Source: Clostridia bacterium
Lineage (GTDB): Bacteria; Bacillota; Clostridia; Oscillospirales; CAG-272
DNA: 64,000 nt
Reading direction: 5' to 3'
NCBI GenBank assembly: GCA_017556745.1
Contig: JAFYMF010000033.1
Coordinates: 1 to 64,000 of the forward strand
Under the pieces are notes generated by a model, which was not told the DNA's origin, searched no databases, and was given only the letters and a program-made list of their open reading frames with translations. The position numbers and the translations under genes were made by a program. Below are positions 18,247 through 27,295 of this stretch, in pieces (positions within the stretch are counted from its first letter, which is position 1; the number at the start of each line of letters is the position of its first letter).

Positions 18247-18276
18247 AAAAAAATCAGAAGCCTTTCGGCTTCTGAT
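18247..18276 (-). terminator. Intra-operon terminator or attenuator
   Basis: ATCAGAAGCC and GGCTTCTGAT arms around a 4-base loop, followed on the minus strand by a run of U. It sits between SGNH copies 2 and 3 and directly abuts the ribosome site of copy 3. Confidence 0.85.
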
Positions 18277-18290
18277 CTTTTTGTTTGATA

Positions 18291-18929
18291 TTAAAGAGTG
18301 CTTACAAAGCCGATAAATCTTGATGCGATTATTTCATGTCCCAGATCGTTGGGGTGATCTCCATCGGGAATGAGGAGGGGACGCTGACTCTCAAGCATGG
18401 GAACGATACCCGAGTTTGCGAAGAGATCGCAAACAGGGATTGCGTACATTTCACAAACCTCACGAACTATGTCGATATAGTCCTTGAATACTCTGCCGTG
18501 CTCATTTTCAAGCATTTCTGCCTGATAGTGAACAGGGGTCATGAATATGAGAGGCTTGCAGGGATACTTTTCAAGAATTGCCTTTATCAGATAGTGACAT
18601 GCACCGTAAAAGGTGTCGGGTGTACGGTCATCGGGAGTGCCGATGGGAGCGGTACAATGGCTGTAGTCATTCTGACATCCGAAAACAACGTTGATATCAG
18701 CGTTGGGATCCATGTCTTCTACTCTGTCGCAGAAACAGGGGGGCCAATTCTTTGCCTCTTCCTCTGTAGTCTCACGTGCAAAGCAGCTGCCGCCTTCGCC
18801 GTATACATTAGCGGTACACTCCATCTTTCTTGCTATGATCTGGTGATATACCATAGCAGGATCTTTTACTTTACATCCTCCGGTAACACTGTCACCGAGG
18901 AAGTTAATTACTTTTCCTTTAAGTTCCAT
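18291..18929 (-). CDS. Cytosolic SGNH hydrolase (tandem copy 2)
   Basis: A 212-residue paralogue. Block I is F-L-G-D-S-V-T, block III is G-C-Q-N-D-Y (Cys-Gln in place of the usual Gly-Thr/Val), and block V is P-D-G-D-H-P-N-D-L-G-H. It has no signal peptide. A GGAGATCAG leader precedes the ATG, 15 bp after the upstream SGNH stop, so it is co-transcribed with copy 1. A terminator follows it. Confidence 0.85.
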   Translation of the reverse strand: MELKGKVINFLGDSVTGGCKVKDPAMVYHQIIARKMECTANVYGEGGSCFARETTEEEAKNWPPCFCDRVEDMDPNADINVVFGCQNDYSHCTAPIGTPDDRTPDTFYGACHYLIKAILEKYPCKPLIFMTPVHYQAEMLENEHGRVFKDYIDIVREVCEMYAIPVCDLFANSGIVPMLESQRPLLIPDGDHPNDLGHEIIASRFIGFVSTL

Positions 18930-18944
18930 TGTCTGATCTCCTTA

Positions 18945-19574
18945 TTAAAGTGTGCGGACAAAGCCCATAAATCTTGATGCGATTATCTCATGACCGAGAG
19001 CATTGGGGTGAACACCGTCCGGAATATAAAGCTCTCTCTGTGACTCAAGTATCGGAGCGATACCGGAGTTCTTATAAAGATCGCATATCGGGATACCGTA
19101 GTTACCGCAGACCTCACGAATTATTCTCACATAATCGATAAACGGACGGCCGCTTGTAACACCCGGGAGAAGCTCCGCCTGATAATGAGTTGGAGTCATA
19201 AATACGATGGGTTTAAGAGGGTATTTTTCAAGGAGAGTCGTTATTATATAGTGGCAGGCACCGTAAAAACTATCGGGGGTTCTGTCATCGGGGGTACCGA
19301 TGGGAGCAGAGCCGTGACCGTAGTCATTAACTCCACCGAACACAACGATCATATCGGGATCGTTACCCATTTCGTCAATACGTGCGGCAAAGCTATCCTG
19401 CTTTTCAACCTCGGTCACCTCGTTTGCAAGACAGCTGCCTCCTACACCATAGTTAACAGAGATACAGCCGGTCTTACGAGCAACAACCGCGTGATATACG
19501 GTATCGGGGGTAACGCCGCAACCTTCGGTAATACTATCACCGAGGAAGTATATCTTTTTACCTTTAATTTCCAT
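18945..19574 (-). CDS. Cytosolic SGNH hydrolase (tandem copy 1)
   Basis: A 209-residue paralogue with F-L-G-D-S-I-T, G-G-V-N-D-Y-G and P-D-G-V-H-P-N-A-L-G-H, so all catalytic blocks are intact. It begins 27 bp after the serA stop on the same strand with no terminator between, so it probably shares the serC-serA transcript. No secretion signal is present. Confidence 0.85.
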   Translation of the reverse strand: MEIKGKKIYFLGDSITEGCGVTPDTVYHAVVARKTGCISVNYGVGGSCLANEVTEVEKQDSFAARIDEMGNDPDMIVVFGGVNDYGHGSAPIGTPDDRTPDSFYGACHYIITTLLEKYPLKPIVFMTPTHYQAELLPGVTSGRPFIDYVRIIREVCGNYGIPICDLYKNSGIAPILESQRELYIPDGVHPNALGHEIIASRFMGFVRTL

Positions 19575-19601
19575 AATTTCTACAGATACGTTTCAGTCAG
19601 A

Positions 19602-20783
19602 TTACTTAATTACGTTGATACGGATAATACCGTCTACTGCCTTGATCTTAGCAAGAACGTCATCAGAAATATTTCCGGTAACGTCAACGATAGTATATGC
19701 AAAATCACCGCGGGAACGGCTAAGCATATTCTCGATGTTAGAGCCCTCATCGGAAATGGCAGTGGAGATCTGAGAAAGAATATTGGGCACGTTGTGGTGC
19801 ATAATGCAAAGACGGATATCACCGCTTCTGTCAAGAGAAACTGCGGGATAGTTAACGCTGTTAACGATATTACCGTTATCAAGGAAGTCAACAAGCTCCT
19901 TAGCTGCCATTACCGCACAGTTGTCCTCGGACTCCTCAGTAGAAGCACCAAGGTGAGGTATTGCGATAACGCCTGCCATGTTAGCAGTCTTGGCATTGGG
20001 GAAATCGGTAACGTAACGTCTTACTTTACCGCTCTGGAGAGCCTTCTCCATAGCAGCATCGTCGATAAGAGCATCGCGGGCAAAGTTGAGGATGATAACG
20101 CCATCCTTCATCATGGAGATAGCTTCCTCGTTGATCATACCCTTGGTAGCGATCTTAGGATCATCATTTACGATAAGGGGAGTGTGAACAGATATGTAAT
20201 CGCACTCGCGGAAAATTTCCTCACGAGTCTTTACGTGCTTAACACTGCGAGAGAGCTTCCAAGCGGCATCAACGGAAATGAAGGGGTCACAACCGTAAAC
20301 CTCCATACCGAGAGATATAGCTGCGTTACAAAGAGGACCACCGATAGCACCGAGACCGATAACACCAAGCTTTTTGCCGAGAATTTCGGTTCCTGCGAAC
20401 TTACTCTTGCTCTTTTCAACGGATTTTGCAATGTCGGGATCAGCAGCGTTGTCCTTTACCCACTCAATACCGCCAACTACGTCACGAGCGGCAAGGAGCA
20501 TACCTGCGATAACAAGCTCTTTAACACCGTTAGCGTTAGCACCGGGAGTATTGAATACTACGATACCCTCTTCAGCACACTTGTCAACGGGAATATTATT
20601 GGTGCCGGCACCGGCTCTTGCGATCGCGCGAAGATTAGCACCGAACTCCATGTCGTGCATTGCGGCAGAACGTACCATTATGGCATCGGGATCGGTAATA
20701 TCCTCGCCTATCTTATAGGTATCAGCGTCGAATACGTCGGTACCAACCTTAGCAATTTTATTAAGAAGCTGAATGTTTTTCAT
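19602..20783 (-). CDS. serA: D-3-phosphoglycerate dehydrogenase
   Basis: A 393-residue enzyme for the first step of serine synthesis (3-phosphoglycerate to 3-phosphohydroxypyruvate, NAD-dependent). The Rossmann motif G-L-G-A-I-G-G is near 145-151, the active-site arginine lies in N-F-A-R-D, and the catalytic His lies in P-H-L-G-A-S-T-E. The C-terminal 70 residues look like an ACT domain, the usual site of serine feedback. Its ATG overlaps the serC stop by one base (TAATG), giving translational coupling. No serB is seen in this window. Confidence 0.95.
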   Translation of the reverse strand: MKNIQLLNKIAKVGTDVFDADTYKIGEDITDPDAIMVRSAAMHDMEFGANLRAIARAGAGTNNIPVDKCAEEGIVVFNTPGANANGVKELVIAGMLLAARDVVGGIEWVKDNAADPDIAKSVEKSKSKFAGTEILGKKLGVIGLGAIGGPLCNAAISLGMEVYGCDPFISVDAAWKLSRSVKHVKTREEIFRECDYISVHTPLIVNDDPKIATKGMINEEAISMMKDGVIILNFARDALIDDAAMEKALQSGKVRRYVTDFPNAKTANMAGVIAIPHLGASTEESEDNCAVMAAKELVDFLDNGNIVNSVNYPAVSLDRSGDIRLCIMHHNVPNILSQISTAISDEGSNIENMLSRSRGDFAYTIVDVTGNISDDVLAKIKAVDGIIRINVIK

Positions 20784-21868
20784 TATTTCTTATTCTCCTC
20801 GGCAAACTTTTTCATAAAGTCAACGAGAGCAACAACGCCCTCATAAGGCATAGCATTGTAAATGGAAGCACGCATACCGCCAACAGAACGGTGTCCCTTG
20901 AGATTCTTAAGACCTGCCTTACCTGCCTCGGATGCAAACTTCTTGTCAAGCTCAGCGTCACCGGTAACGAAGGTAACGTTCATCATGGAACGGCTGTTCT
21001 TTTCTACGGGAGCCTTATAGAAGTCCTGACTGTCAAGATAATCGTAAAGATATGCAGCCTTCTTCTCGTTGAGCTTCTTCATCTCCTCAAGACCGCCGAG
21101 CTCAAGAACCCACTTGTATACAAGACCGGCAACGTAGATAGCGTAGCAGGGGGGAGTGTTGTACATAGAATCGTTTTCTGCCATTACCTTATAATCAAGC
21201 ATGGTAGGAGCGATATCGCGGCACTTGCCGAGAAGATCCTCACGAACGATAACAACGGTAAGACCGGCGGGAGCCATGTTCTTCTGAGCACCTGCATAGA
21301 TGAGACCGAAACGAGAAACGTCAACAGGCTCTGAAATTATGCAAGAGGACATATCCGCAACAAGGGGAATATCACCAGTGTCGGGAATATAGTCGAACTT
21401 AGTACCGTAGATGGTGTTGTTGAAGCAGATGTGAACGTAGTCTGCATCGGGACGGAAGGAATCGCGGGTGGTACGGGGAATGTAAGAGAAGTTCTTATCC
21501 TCGCTTGTAGCAACGCAAGCAACGTCACCGTACTTCTTTGCTTCCTTGAAAGCCTTGCCGGAGAACTGACCGGAAACTATGTAGTCGGCCTTTCCGCTAC
21601 CGTTGAGAAGGTTAAGGGGCACTGCGGCAAACTGAGTGGAAGCACCGCCCTGAAGGAAAAGTACCTTGTAGTTATCGGGGATGTTCATAAGCTTGCGAAG
21701 ATCAGCCTCAGCCTCTTTGATGATATCTTCATAAACGGGAGAACGGTGGCTCATTTCCATAACGGACATACCGGAATCTTTATAGCACATCATCTCTGCC
21801 GCTGCCTGTTCAAGTACAGTCATCGGGAGCATGGAAGGACCGGCTGAAAAGTTGTAAACTCTGTTCAT
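20783..21868 (-). CDS. serC: Phosphoserine aminotransferase
   Basis: A 361-residue PLP enzyme for the second step of serine synthesis. It begins with the hallmark N-F-S-A-G-P-S-M-L-P and has the PLP lysine in G-A-Q-K-N-M-A-P-A-G near 195-204. H-R-S-V-G-G-M-R-A-S near the C-terminus is also typical. AGAGGTG precedes the ATG. It is the first gene of the minus-strand serine operon and has a clear promoter. Confidence 0.96.
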   Translation of the reverse strand: MNRVYNFSAGPSMLPMTVLEQAAAEMMCYKDSGMSVMEMSHRSPVYEDIIKEAEADLRKLMNIPDNYKVLFLQGGASTQFAAVPLNLLNGSGKADYIVSGQFSGKAFKEAKKYGDVACVATSEDKNFSYIPRTTRDSFRPDADYVHICFNNTIYGTKFDYIPDTGDIPLVADMSSCIISEPVDVSRFGLIYAGAQKNMAPAGLTVVIVREDLLGKCRDIAPTMLDYKVMAENDSMYNTPPCYAIYVAGLVYKWVLELGGLEEMKKLNEKKAAYLYDYLDSQDFYKAPVEKNSRSMMNVTFVTGDAELDKKFASEAGKAGLKNLKGHRSVGGMRASIYNAMPYEGVVALVDFMKKFAEENKK

Positions 21869-21910
21869 AATAGCACCTCTTTATGTAAAATAAAAAATAT
21901 TCTAAGTTAT

Positions 21911-21939
21911 ATTATATACCCAATTATGATTCAAGTCAA
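21911..21939 (-). promoter_or_regulatory. Sigma-A promoter of serC-serA
   Basis: On the minus strand: TTGACT (21939-21934), a 17-bp spacer, TATAAT (21916-21911). Confidence 0.8.
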
Positions 21940-21991
21940 TGCTTTTTGAATTTAATTTACTAAATTAAATCGTTAAATAATCTCCAAAGAA

Positions 21992-22038
21992 AAAAGATGG
22001 AGAGACTCCCGTACCTGTGTAGGTACAGGAGCCTCTCC
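21992..22038 (-). terminator. Strong terminator downstream of the DUF378 gene
   Basis: A long stem with arms GGAGAG..CTCC..GTACC and GGTAC..GGAG..CTCTCC (21999-22038), followed on the minus strand by a U-rich stretch. Confidence 0.85.
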
Positions 22039-22057
22039 AAAACCGACTTGTGCGGTT

Positions 22058-22303
22058 TTACATTCGGCGGTTATCTGCTCTTTCTTCGATCTCATCTCTT
22101 GAGCGGAAGAGCAGGGATATACACCATACTGCGGCAAGGCCCACTACGGTATAAATTATTCTTGCTACCAGAGAATCGGCAGAGCCGCATATCCAGGCAA
22201 CGAGATCAAAACGGAAAAGTCCAATGCTTCCCCAGTTAAGACCGCCGATTATTGCGAGTACTAATGCTATACGGTCAAGAATCATCGGCATACACACTTT
22301 CAT
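22058..22303 (-). CDS. DUF378-family small membrane protein
   Basis: At most 81 residues. The conserved core L-D-R-I-A-L-V-L-A-I-I-G-G-L-N-W-G is the DUF378 signature; two membrane helices follow, then a charged tail. Relatives usually begin just before the L-D-R, so the true start may be an ATG near 22285-22291 rather than 22303. No strong ribosome site separates the options. Function unknown. It stands alone between the serine operon and ruvC and has its own terminator. Confidence 0.8.
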   Translation of the reverse strand: MKVCMPMILDRIALVLAIIGGLNWGSIGLFRFDLVAWICGSADSLVARIIYTVVGLAAVWCISLLFRSRDEIEERADNRRM

Positions 22304-22456
22304 TGTTTAGAATCGGCGGTGTTTCTTACCGCCGATATTATCATTACCCGAATCGCTTTTTTTAGTCGTAGATACGGAATTTTTCCCGTTAGGAATTTTA
22401 TGTAAAAAATGAACCGAAAAAAATAAAATTATGTATATTAATTGTTGAAAAAATCT

Positions 22457-22485
22457 TTGACTTGAAGCACTATATATGATATAAT
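22457..22485 (+). promoter_or_regulatory. Sigma-A promoter of the ruvC-ecf-truA operon
   Basis: TTGACT at 22457-22462 and TATAAT at 22480-22485 with a 17-bp spacer. Confidence 0.8.
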
Positions 22486-22525
22486 GTACTAATAAGTATA
22501 AAGTACAATGGGGAAATATATAGTA

Positions 22526-23023
22526 ATGAGAATTCTCGGTATCGATCCCGGCTACGCTATAGTTGGTTGGGGGGTTATTGAATATGAGGCATCTCGTTTC
22601 CACGTTTTAGGATATGGGTCGATAACCACACCTGCAGGACTTGATATACCGAAGCGTCTTGAAATGATATACGACGGTATGAATGAGCTTATTGATAAAT
22701 ATTCTCCCGATTCTATTGCAGTGGAGGAGCTGTTCTTCGGTCATAATACCACAACGGCAATAGTGGTGGGTGAAGCAAGAGGTGTTATCCTGCTGTCGGC
22801 GCAGAAGCACGGAATAAAAATATCGGAATATACTCCCCTTCAGGTAAAGCAGGCTGTAGTCGGCTATGGCAGGGCAGAGAAGAACCAGGTGATAACTCTT
22901 GTAACACAGCTTCTCGGTCTGTCCGCACCTCCAAAGCCCGACGATACTGCAGATGCACTGGCAATAGCGGTATGTCATGCCCATAGCGGTAGTTCACGGA
23001 TTGCCGATTATTTTAACAAGTAG
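22526..23023 (+). CDS. ruvC: Holliday junction resolvase RuvC
   Basis: A 165-residue endonuclease resolving recombination crossovers with RuvAB. It opens R-I-L-G-I-D-P-G (first catalytic Asp), then V-E-E-L-F-F near 65-70 (Glu), and P-D-D-T-A-D-A-L-A-I-A near 137-147 (the remaining acidic pair). ATG 22526 is chosen because GGGGA lies upstream and family members begin at this point; an ATG at 22508 has no site. It is the first gene of a long plus-strand run; ruvA and ruvB are not adjacent. Confidence 0.95.
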   Translation: MRILGIDPGYAIVGWGVIEYEASRFHVLGYGSITTPAGLDIPKRLEMIYDGMNELIDKYSPDSIAVEELFFGHNTTTAIVVGEARGVILLSAQKHGIKISEYTPLQVKQAVVGYGRAEKNQVITLVTQLLGLSAPPKPDDTADALAIAVCHAHSGSSRIADYFNK

Positions 23024-23033
23024 GAGCATAAAT

Positions 23034-23903
23034 ATGTTTTTGAATGATAAATGGAAGGATTATGAGCTTCTTGACTGTTCTGACGGAGAACGACTTGAGA
23101 GATGGGGCAAGTATGTGCTTGTTCGTCCCGATCCTCAGGTGATCTGGCACGGTGCCCGCCGTGCAAAGGAATGGAAGAATCCCGATGCAACATACCGCCG
23201 TTCAAGAGCGGGTGGTGGAGCGTGGCAGGAGCATAAACTTCCCGAAAGCTGGAAGATAAGCTATGGGGATCTTCGCTTTAACATAAAACCAATGGGATTT
23301 AAGCATACAGGACTTTTCCCTGAGCAGGCAGTTAACTGGGATTGGTTCTCTGATCTTATAAAAAAGCGCGGAGGCGGAAAAGTACTTAATCTTTTTGCCT
23401 ATACCGGCGGTGCTACAGTTGCTGCAGCCAAGGCAGGGGCATCGGTATGTCATGTTGATGCCGCAAAAGGTATGGTTGCGGCAGCAAAGGAAAATGCGGC
23501 GCTTTCGGGACTGGCTGATGCGCCGATACGTTATATAGTTGATGACTGTAAAAAATTTGTTGAAAGAGAGCTTCGCCGCGGTAATCGCTATGACGGTATT
23601 ATAATGGATCCCCCATCCTACGGGCGAGGACCGTCCGGTGAGGTATGGAAGATAGAGGAGGCGGTAGACGAGCTTGTGGGTCTTACTTCAAAGCTTCTCT
23701 CGGATGATCCATTGTTCTTCTTAATCAATTCTTATACAACCGGCCTCTCTCCACTTTCAATGGCTTATTTGCTTGAGCTTCATGTGTGCTCACGCTACGG
23801 CGGAAGGGTGAGCGCATCAGAGCTTGGTCTTCCCTGCAGGGAGACCGGTGCACCTCTCCCTGCAGGTGCATCTGCAAGATGGCAGCCGGGTAATATACAG
23901 TGA
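23034..23903 (+). CDS. Class I SAM-dependent methyltransferase, RlmI/RlmK-like
   Basis: A 289-residue protein starting at ATG 23034 with TAGGAG upstream. The SAM-binding motif N-L-F-A-Y-T-G-G-A-T is near 120-129, the acidic strand end is V-D-A-A-K-G, and the catalytic motif D-P-P-S-Y-G is near 192-197. This matches the rRNA large-subunit cytosine methyltransferase type, but without an N-terminal PUA domain. The nucleotide target cannot be assigned. It lies 10 bp after ruvC and 7 bp before ecfA1. Confidence 0.85.
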   Translation: MFLNDKWKDYELLDCSDGERLERWGKYVLVRPDPQVIWHGARRAKEWKNPDATYRRSRAGGGAWQEHKLPESWKISYGDLRFNIKPMGFKHTGLFPEQAVNWDWFSDLIKKRGGGKVLNLFAYTGGATVAAAKAGASVCHVDAAKGMVAAAKENAALSGLADAPIRYIVDDCKKFVERELRRGNRYDGIIMDPPSYGRGPSGEVWKIEEAVDELVGLTSKLLSDDPLFFLINSYTTGLSPLSMAYLLELHVCSRYGGRVSASELGLPCRETGAPLPAGASARWQPGNIQ

Positions 23904-23910
23904 GGTAATT

Positions 23911-24789
23911 ATGTCAGATGCATTTATCAGAACGGAGAATCTGACCTTCGCATACGAGAATGACGAGGGTAAAGAGGTCCCCGCAGTAAAGGGTATTTCT
24001 CTTGAAATAAAAGAGGGTGAGTTCGTTGCCATGCTTGGTCACAACGGCTCCGGAAAATCCACCTTTGCTAAACTTCTTAATATGATACTCACTCCTACAT
24101 CAGGAAAAATATATATTGACGGTAGGGATATCACCGCTGATGATATGACAGAGGACGATATGTTTGACGTCAGACGCAAGGTGGGAATGGTATTCCAGAA
24201 CCCCGATAACCAGATAGTTGCTACCATAGTTGAGGAGGACGTTGCTTTTGGTCCCGAAAACCTTGGCATTGAGCCTGAGAAGATTCGGCGCAGAGTTGAT
24301 CAGGCTCTCGAGACGGTGGGAATGACCGAGTACGCAAAGCATGCACCCCATAAGCTGTCGGGTGGTCAGAAACAGAGGATCGCTATTGCGGGAATAATCG
24401 CAATGCGGCCGAGATGTATTATTTTTGACGAGTCTACCGCCATGCTTGACCCTCTTGGACGTGAGGAGCTGATGTCCACTATTGAAAAACTCAACCGTGA
24501 GGAGGGCATTACCGTTATTCATATAACTCATTATATGAACGAGGCGGCAAAGGCAGATAGAATAGTGGTCTTTGACGACGGACAGGTATTTGCTGACGGT
24601 ACCCCGGAGGAGATATTCTCGTATCCCGAGCCTCTGCGTGCAGTTGGACTTGATGTTCCCCAGACAGTTGAACTTCTCTTTAAACTGAATAAAATGGGTG
24701 GTAATTTCAACCTTAAGAACATTTCTACCGAGGATTGTGCCGCAGTAATAGCTGAAGCTTACCGCAAGGCAACTGAATCGAAAAACTAA
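23911..24789 (+). CDS. ecfA1: ECF transporter ATPase EcfA1
   Basis: A 292-residue ATP-binding subunit of the energy-coupling factor module that powers vitamin or metal uptake with interchangeable S components. Walker A is G-H-N-G-S-G-K-S-T near 44-52, Q loop V-F-Q-N-P-D-N-Q, signature L-S-G-G-Q-K-Q-R, Walker B I-I-F-D-E-S-T, and the switch His in I-T-H-Y-M. ATG 23911 follows GAGGTAATT; earlier in-frame starts lie within the upstream gene. It is adjacent to ecfA2 and ecfT. Confidence 0.95.
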   Translation: MSDAFIRTENLTFAYENDEGKEVPAVKGISLEIKEGEFVAMLGHNGSGKSTFAKLLNMILTPTSGKIYIDGRDITADDMTEDDMFDVRRKVGMVFQNPDNQIVATIVEEDVAFGPENLGIEPEKIRRRVDQALETVGMTEYAKHAPHKLSGGQKQRIAIAGIIAMRPRCIIFDESTAMLDPLGREELMSTIEKLNREEGITVIHITHYMNEAAKADRIVVFDDGQVFADGTPEEIFSYPEPLRAVGLDVPQTVELLFKLNKMGGNFNLKNISTEDCAAVIAEAYRKATESKN

Positions 24790-24809
24790 AAGGAAAAGGA
24801 AAATTCGGA

Positions 24810-25676
24810 ATGGCAATAATTGAGCTTGAGGGCGTTTCATATATATACGGTGCAAAAACACCCTATGAAATGACCGCGCTCGACAATATAGATCTGAAAA
24901 TTGAAAAAGGCGCGATAACCGGTCTTATCGGTCATACCGGATCAGGTAAGTCCACTCTTGTACAGATGCTCAACGGTCTTATCAGACCCACATCCGGAAG
25001 GGTGCTTCTTGACGGTAAGGATATATGGGCCGAACCAAAAAAAATACGTGACATCCGCTTTAAGGTGGGACTCGTCATGCAGTACCCCGAGTATCAGCTC
25101 TTTGATGAGACTGTACGCGCAGATATAGCTTTCGGTCTTAAAAACATGAAGATGCCTGAAGAAGAGATTGCAGAGAGAGTGGAGAGAGCGGCTGAGTTCT
25201 CAAATCTTGATCTTTCTCTTCTCGATAAGTCTCCTTTTGACCTCTCGGGAGGTCAGAGAAGACGTGCGGCTATTGCCGGTGTTATCGCAATGTCACCACA
25301 GGTATTGGTACTTGACGAGCCTGCGGCAGGACTTGATCCCAGAGGACGCAGAGAGATTCTTGACGGTGTAAAGCGTTTCTCACGCGAGAGTGGTACTACC
25401 GTTATCATTGTCAGCCACAGTATGGAGGATATGGCACAGTACTGTGACAATGCCGCAGTTCTCTCAAGAGGAAAGTTATTTATGTACGGTAGCTGCAGCG
25501 ATGTTTTTGGCCGCGCGCCCATGCTGTGCAGTGTTGGACTTGATATTCCTCATGTTACAAGAATTAACCAGAAGCTGATCGAGCTTGGTCTTCCTCTCCC
25601 TGAGGATGTATACACAGTAGATTACGCGGCTGACAAGATAGCAAAGCTACTCGGACTTGGGGGTGAGGTAAAATGA
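24810..25676 (+). CDS. ecfA2: ECF transporter ATPase EcfA2
   Basis: A 288-residue second ATPase of the module. Walker A is G-H-T-G-S-G-K-S-T near 43-51, Q loop V-M-Q-Y-P-E-Y-Q, signature L-S-G-G-Q-R-R-R, Walker B L-V-L-D-E-P-A-A-G-L-D, and switch I-V-S-H-S-M. It pairs with EcfA1 as a heterodimer. AAAGGAAAAGGA precedes the ATG. Its stop overlaps the ecfT start by 4 bp. Confidence 0.95.
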   Translation: MAIIELEGVSYIYGAKTPYEMTALDNIDLKIEKGAITGLIGHTGSGKSTLVQMLNGLIRPTSGRVLLDGKDIWAEPKKIRDIRFKVGLVMQYPEYQLFDETVRADIAFGLKNMKMPEEEIAERVERAAEFSNLDLSLLDKSPFDLSGGQRRRAAIAGVIAMSPQVLVLDEPAAGLDPRGRREILDGVKRFSRESGTTVIIVSHSMEDMAQYCDNAAVLSRGKLFMYGSCSDVFGRAPMLCSVGLDIPHVTRINQKLIELGLPLPEDVYTVDYAADKIAKLLGLGGEVK

Positions 25677-26512
25677 TGAAGGACATTACCCTCGGTCAGT
25701 ATTACCCCGGTAACTCTGTTCTGCATAAGGCTGACCCGAGAGCAAAGCTGGTTGTGACTATTCTCTATATAGTTGCTATTTTCCTTGCAAAAAGCATATA
25801 CTCTTACGGTGCGGTGGTACTGTCGGCGATACTTTTGCTTGTCATAAGCCGTGTCTCCGTTTCGGTAGTGCTCAAGGGTATTAAGCCTCTTATATATGTT
25901 ATCGTTATTACCGGTATAATGAATATCCTTTTTACAACCGGAAAAACACCTCTTTTCCAGTGGTGGATAATAAAGGTATATCCCGAGGGACTGCGTGCTG
26001 CAGGTCTTATGGTAATAAGAATAATAGTTCTTATAATGGGAAGTAGCCTCTTGCTCACATATACCACTACTCCAATTGCTCTTACAGACGGTATAGAACA
26101 GCTTCTTGCTCCTCTTAAAAAGATAAAGCTTCCCGTACACGATTTTGCTATGATGATGACCATCGCACTCAGATTTATCCCTACTCTCCTTGAGGAGACT
26201 GACAAGATAATGAATGCTCAGAAAGCAAGAGGCGGTGACTTTTCAAGCGGAAGCTTGATTCAGAGAGCAAAGGCACTTGTGCCGGTACTTGTTCCTCTGT
26301 TTGTGTCTGCTTTCAGACGTGCAGATGAGCTGGCGGTTGCAATGGAATGTCGTTGTTATCGCGGCGGTGACGGAAGAACCAGAATGACTAAGCTTAAGTT
26401 CGCCGCAAGGGACTGGTTCCTCGTGATTTTCACTGTTCTTTTCTGTGCACTTCTTGTTACGTTGAATATTTATTTCGGCCCGGCACAGGTCGTGGTTGAG
26501 GCAGTAGTATGA
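25673..26512 (+). CDS. ecfT: ECF transporter transmembrane subunit EcfT
   Basis: A 279-residue membrane protein. It opens with Y-Y-P-G-N-S-V-L-H-K-A-D-P-R-A-K, typical of EcfT, has several membrane helices, and shows the coupling-helix A-R-G motif in Q-K-A-R-G-G-D-F near 183-190. It couples the two ATPases to the S component. Overlaps of 4 bp with both neighbours (ecfA2 and truA) show one operon. No S-component gene lies here, so it probably serves several substrates. Confidence 0.95.
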   Translation: MMKDITLGQYYPGNSVLHKADPRAKLVVTILYIVAIFLAKSIYSYGAVVLSAILLLVISRVSVSVVLKGIKPLIYVIVITGIMNILFTTGKTPLFQWWIIKVYPEGLRAAGLMVIRIIVLIMGSSLLLTYTTTPIALTDGIEQLLAPLKKIKLPVHDFAMMMTIALRFIPTLLEETDKIMNAQKARGGDFSSGSLIQRAKALVPVLVPLFVSAFRRADELAVAMECRCYRGGDGRTRMTKLKFAARDWFLVIFTVLFCALLVTLNIYFGPAQVVVEAVV

Positions 26513-27258
26513 AATATCTTTTAAAGATCGCATATATCGGAACCGATTACTGCGGTTTTCAGGCACAGAACAATGGACGAAGTATTCAGCGTGTGCTTAC
26601 AGAAGCGGCAGATAAGATATTTTCCGTGCGTTGTCGGGTTACGGGGTGTTCACGGACTGACTCTGGAGTACACGCACTTGAGTATTATATAACCGTTGAG
26701 CCCGATGATGGTGCTTCCTCTATAAAAACCGAAAATATTCCACGGGCAATGTGCTCAGTGCTTCCTGAGGATATAGGTGTACTTAGTGCAAAGACCGTAG
26801 CAGATGATTTCCATCCACGATACAGTGCTAAAGGTAAGGAATACAAGTATCTTATCTACACATCACCTGCAAGAGATCCTTTTTTCTCAGGCAGAGCATG
26901 GATGCATTTTATGCGTGTCGGGGATGTCGAACTCGAAAACATGAAAAAGGCCGCGGCACATTTTGTCGGTGAGCACGATTTCACATCATTTATGTCTTCG
27001 GGAAGCAGTATTACTGATGCGGTAAGAGAGGTATTTGCCTTTGATGCTGAGAAAATTGGCGATGTTCTCGAACTGAGGGTATCGGCTAACGGTTTTCTCT
27101 ATAACATGGTAAGAATAATGGCGGGAACGATCGTCGCTGTAGGTGAGGGAAGACTTTCTCCCGACGACATCCCGGGTATTATAGCAGCTTGCGACAGAAG
27201 TCGTGCAGGAATAACAGCCCCACCCGAGGGACTGTATCTGAACAAAGTTTTTTACTGA
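26509..27258 (+). CDS. truA: tRNA pseudouridine synthase A
   Basis: A 249-residue enzyme modifying uridines 38-40 in tRNA anticodon arms. The start Y-I-G-T-D-Y-C-G-F-Q-x-Q-N and the catalytic aspartate in G-C-S-R-T-D-S-G-V-H-A near 47-57 are diagnostic. The C-terminal N-G-F-L-Y-N-M-V-R motif is also present. It is the usual neighbour of ecfA1-ecfA2-ecfT in Firmicutes and overlaps ecfT by 4 bp. Confidence 0.96.
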   Translation: MKYLLKIAYIGTDYCGFQAQNNGRSIQRVLTEAADKIFSVRCRVTGCSRTDSGVHALEYYITVEPDDGASSIKTENIPRAMCSVLPEDIGVLSAKTVADDFHPRYSAKGKEYKYLIYTSPARDPFFSGRAWMHFMRVGDVELENMKKAAAHFVGEHDFTSFMSSGSSITDAVREVFAFDAEKIGDVLELRVSANGFLYNMVRIMAGTIVAVGEGRLSPDDIPGIIAACDRSRAGITAPPEGLYLNKVFY

Positions 27259-27295
27259 TTCAGTCAGTATACCTTTTACGAAAGGAGGATACGGT

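Noticed and set aside
19185..20846. 553-codon open frame on the plus strand opposite serA and SGNH genes
   Set aside because: Antisense to well-supported genes, crosses their boundaries, has no ribosome site, and is low-complexity in translation.
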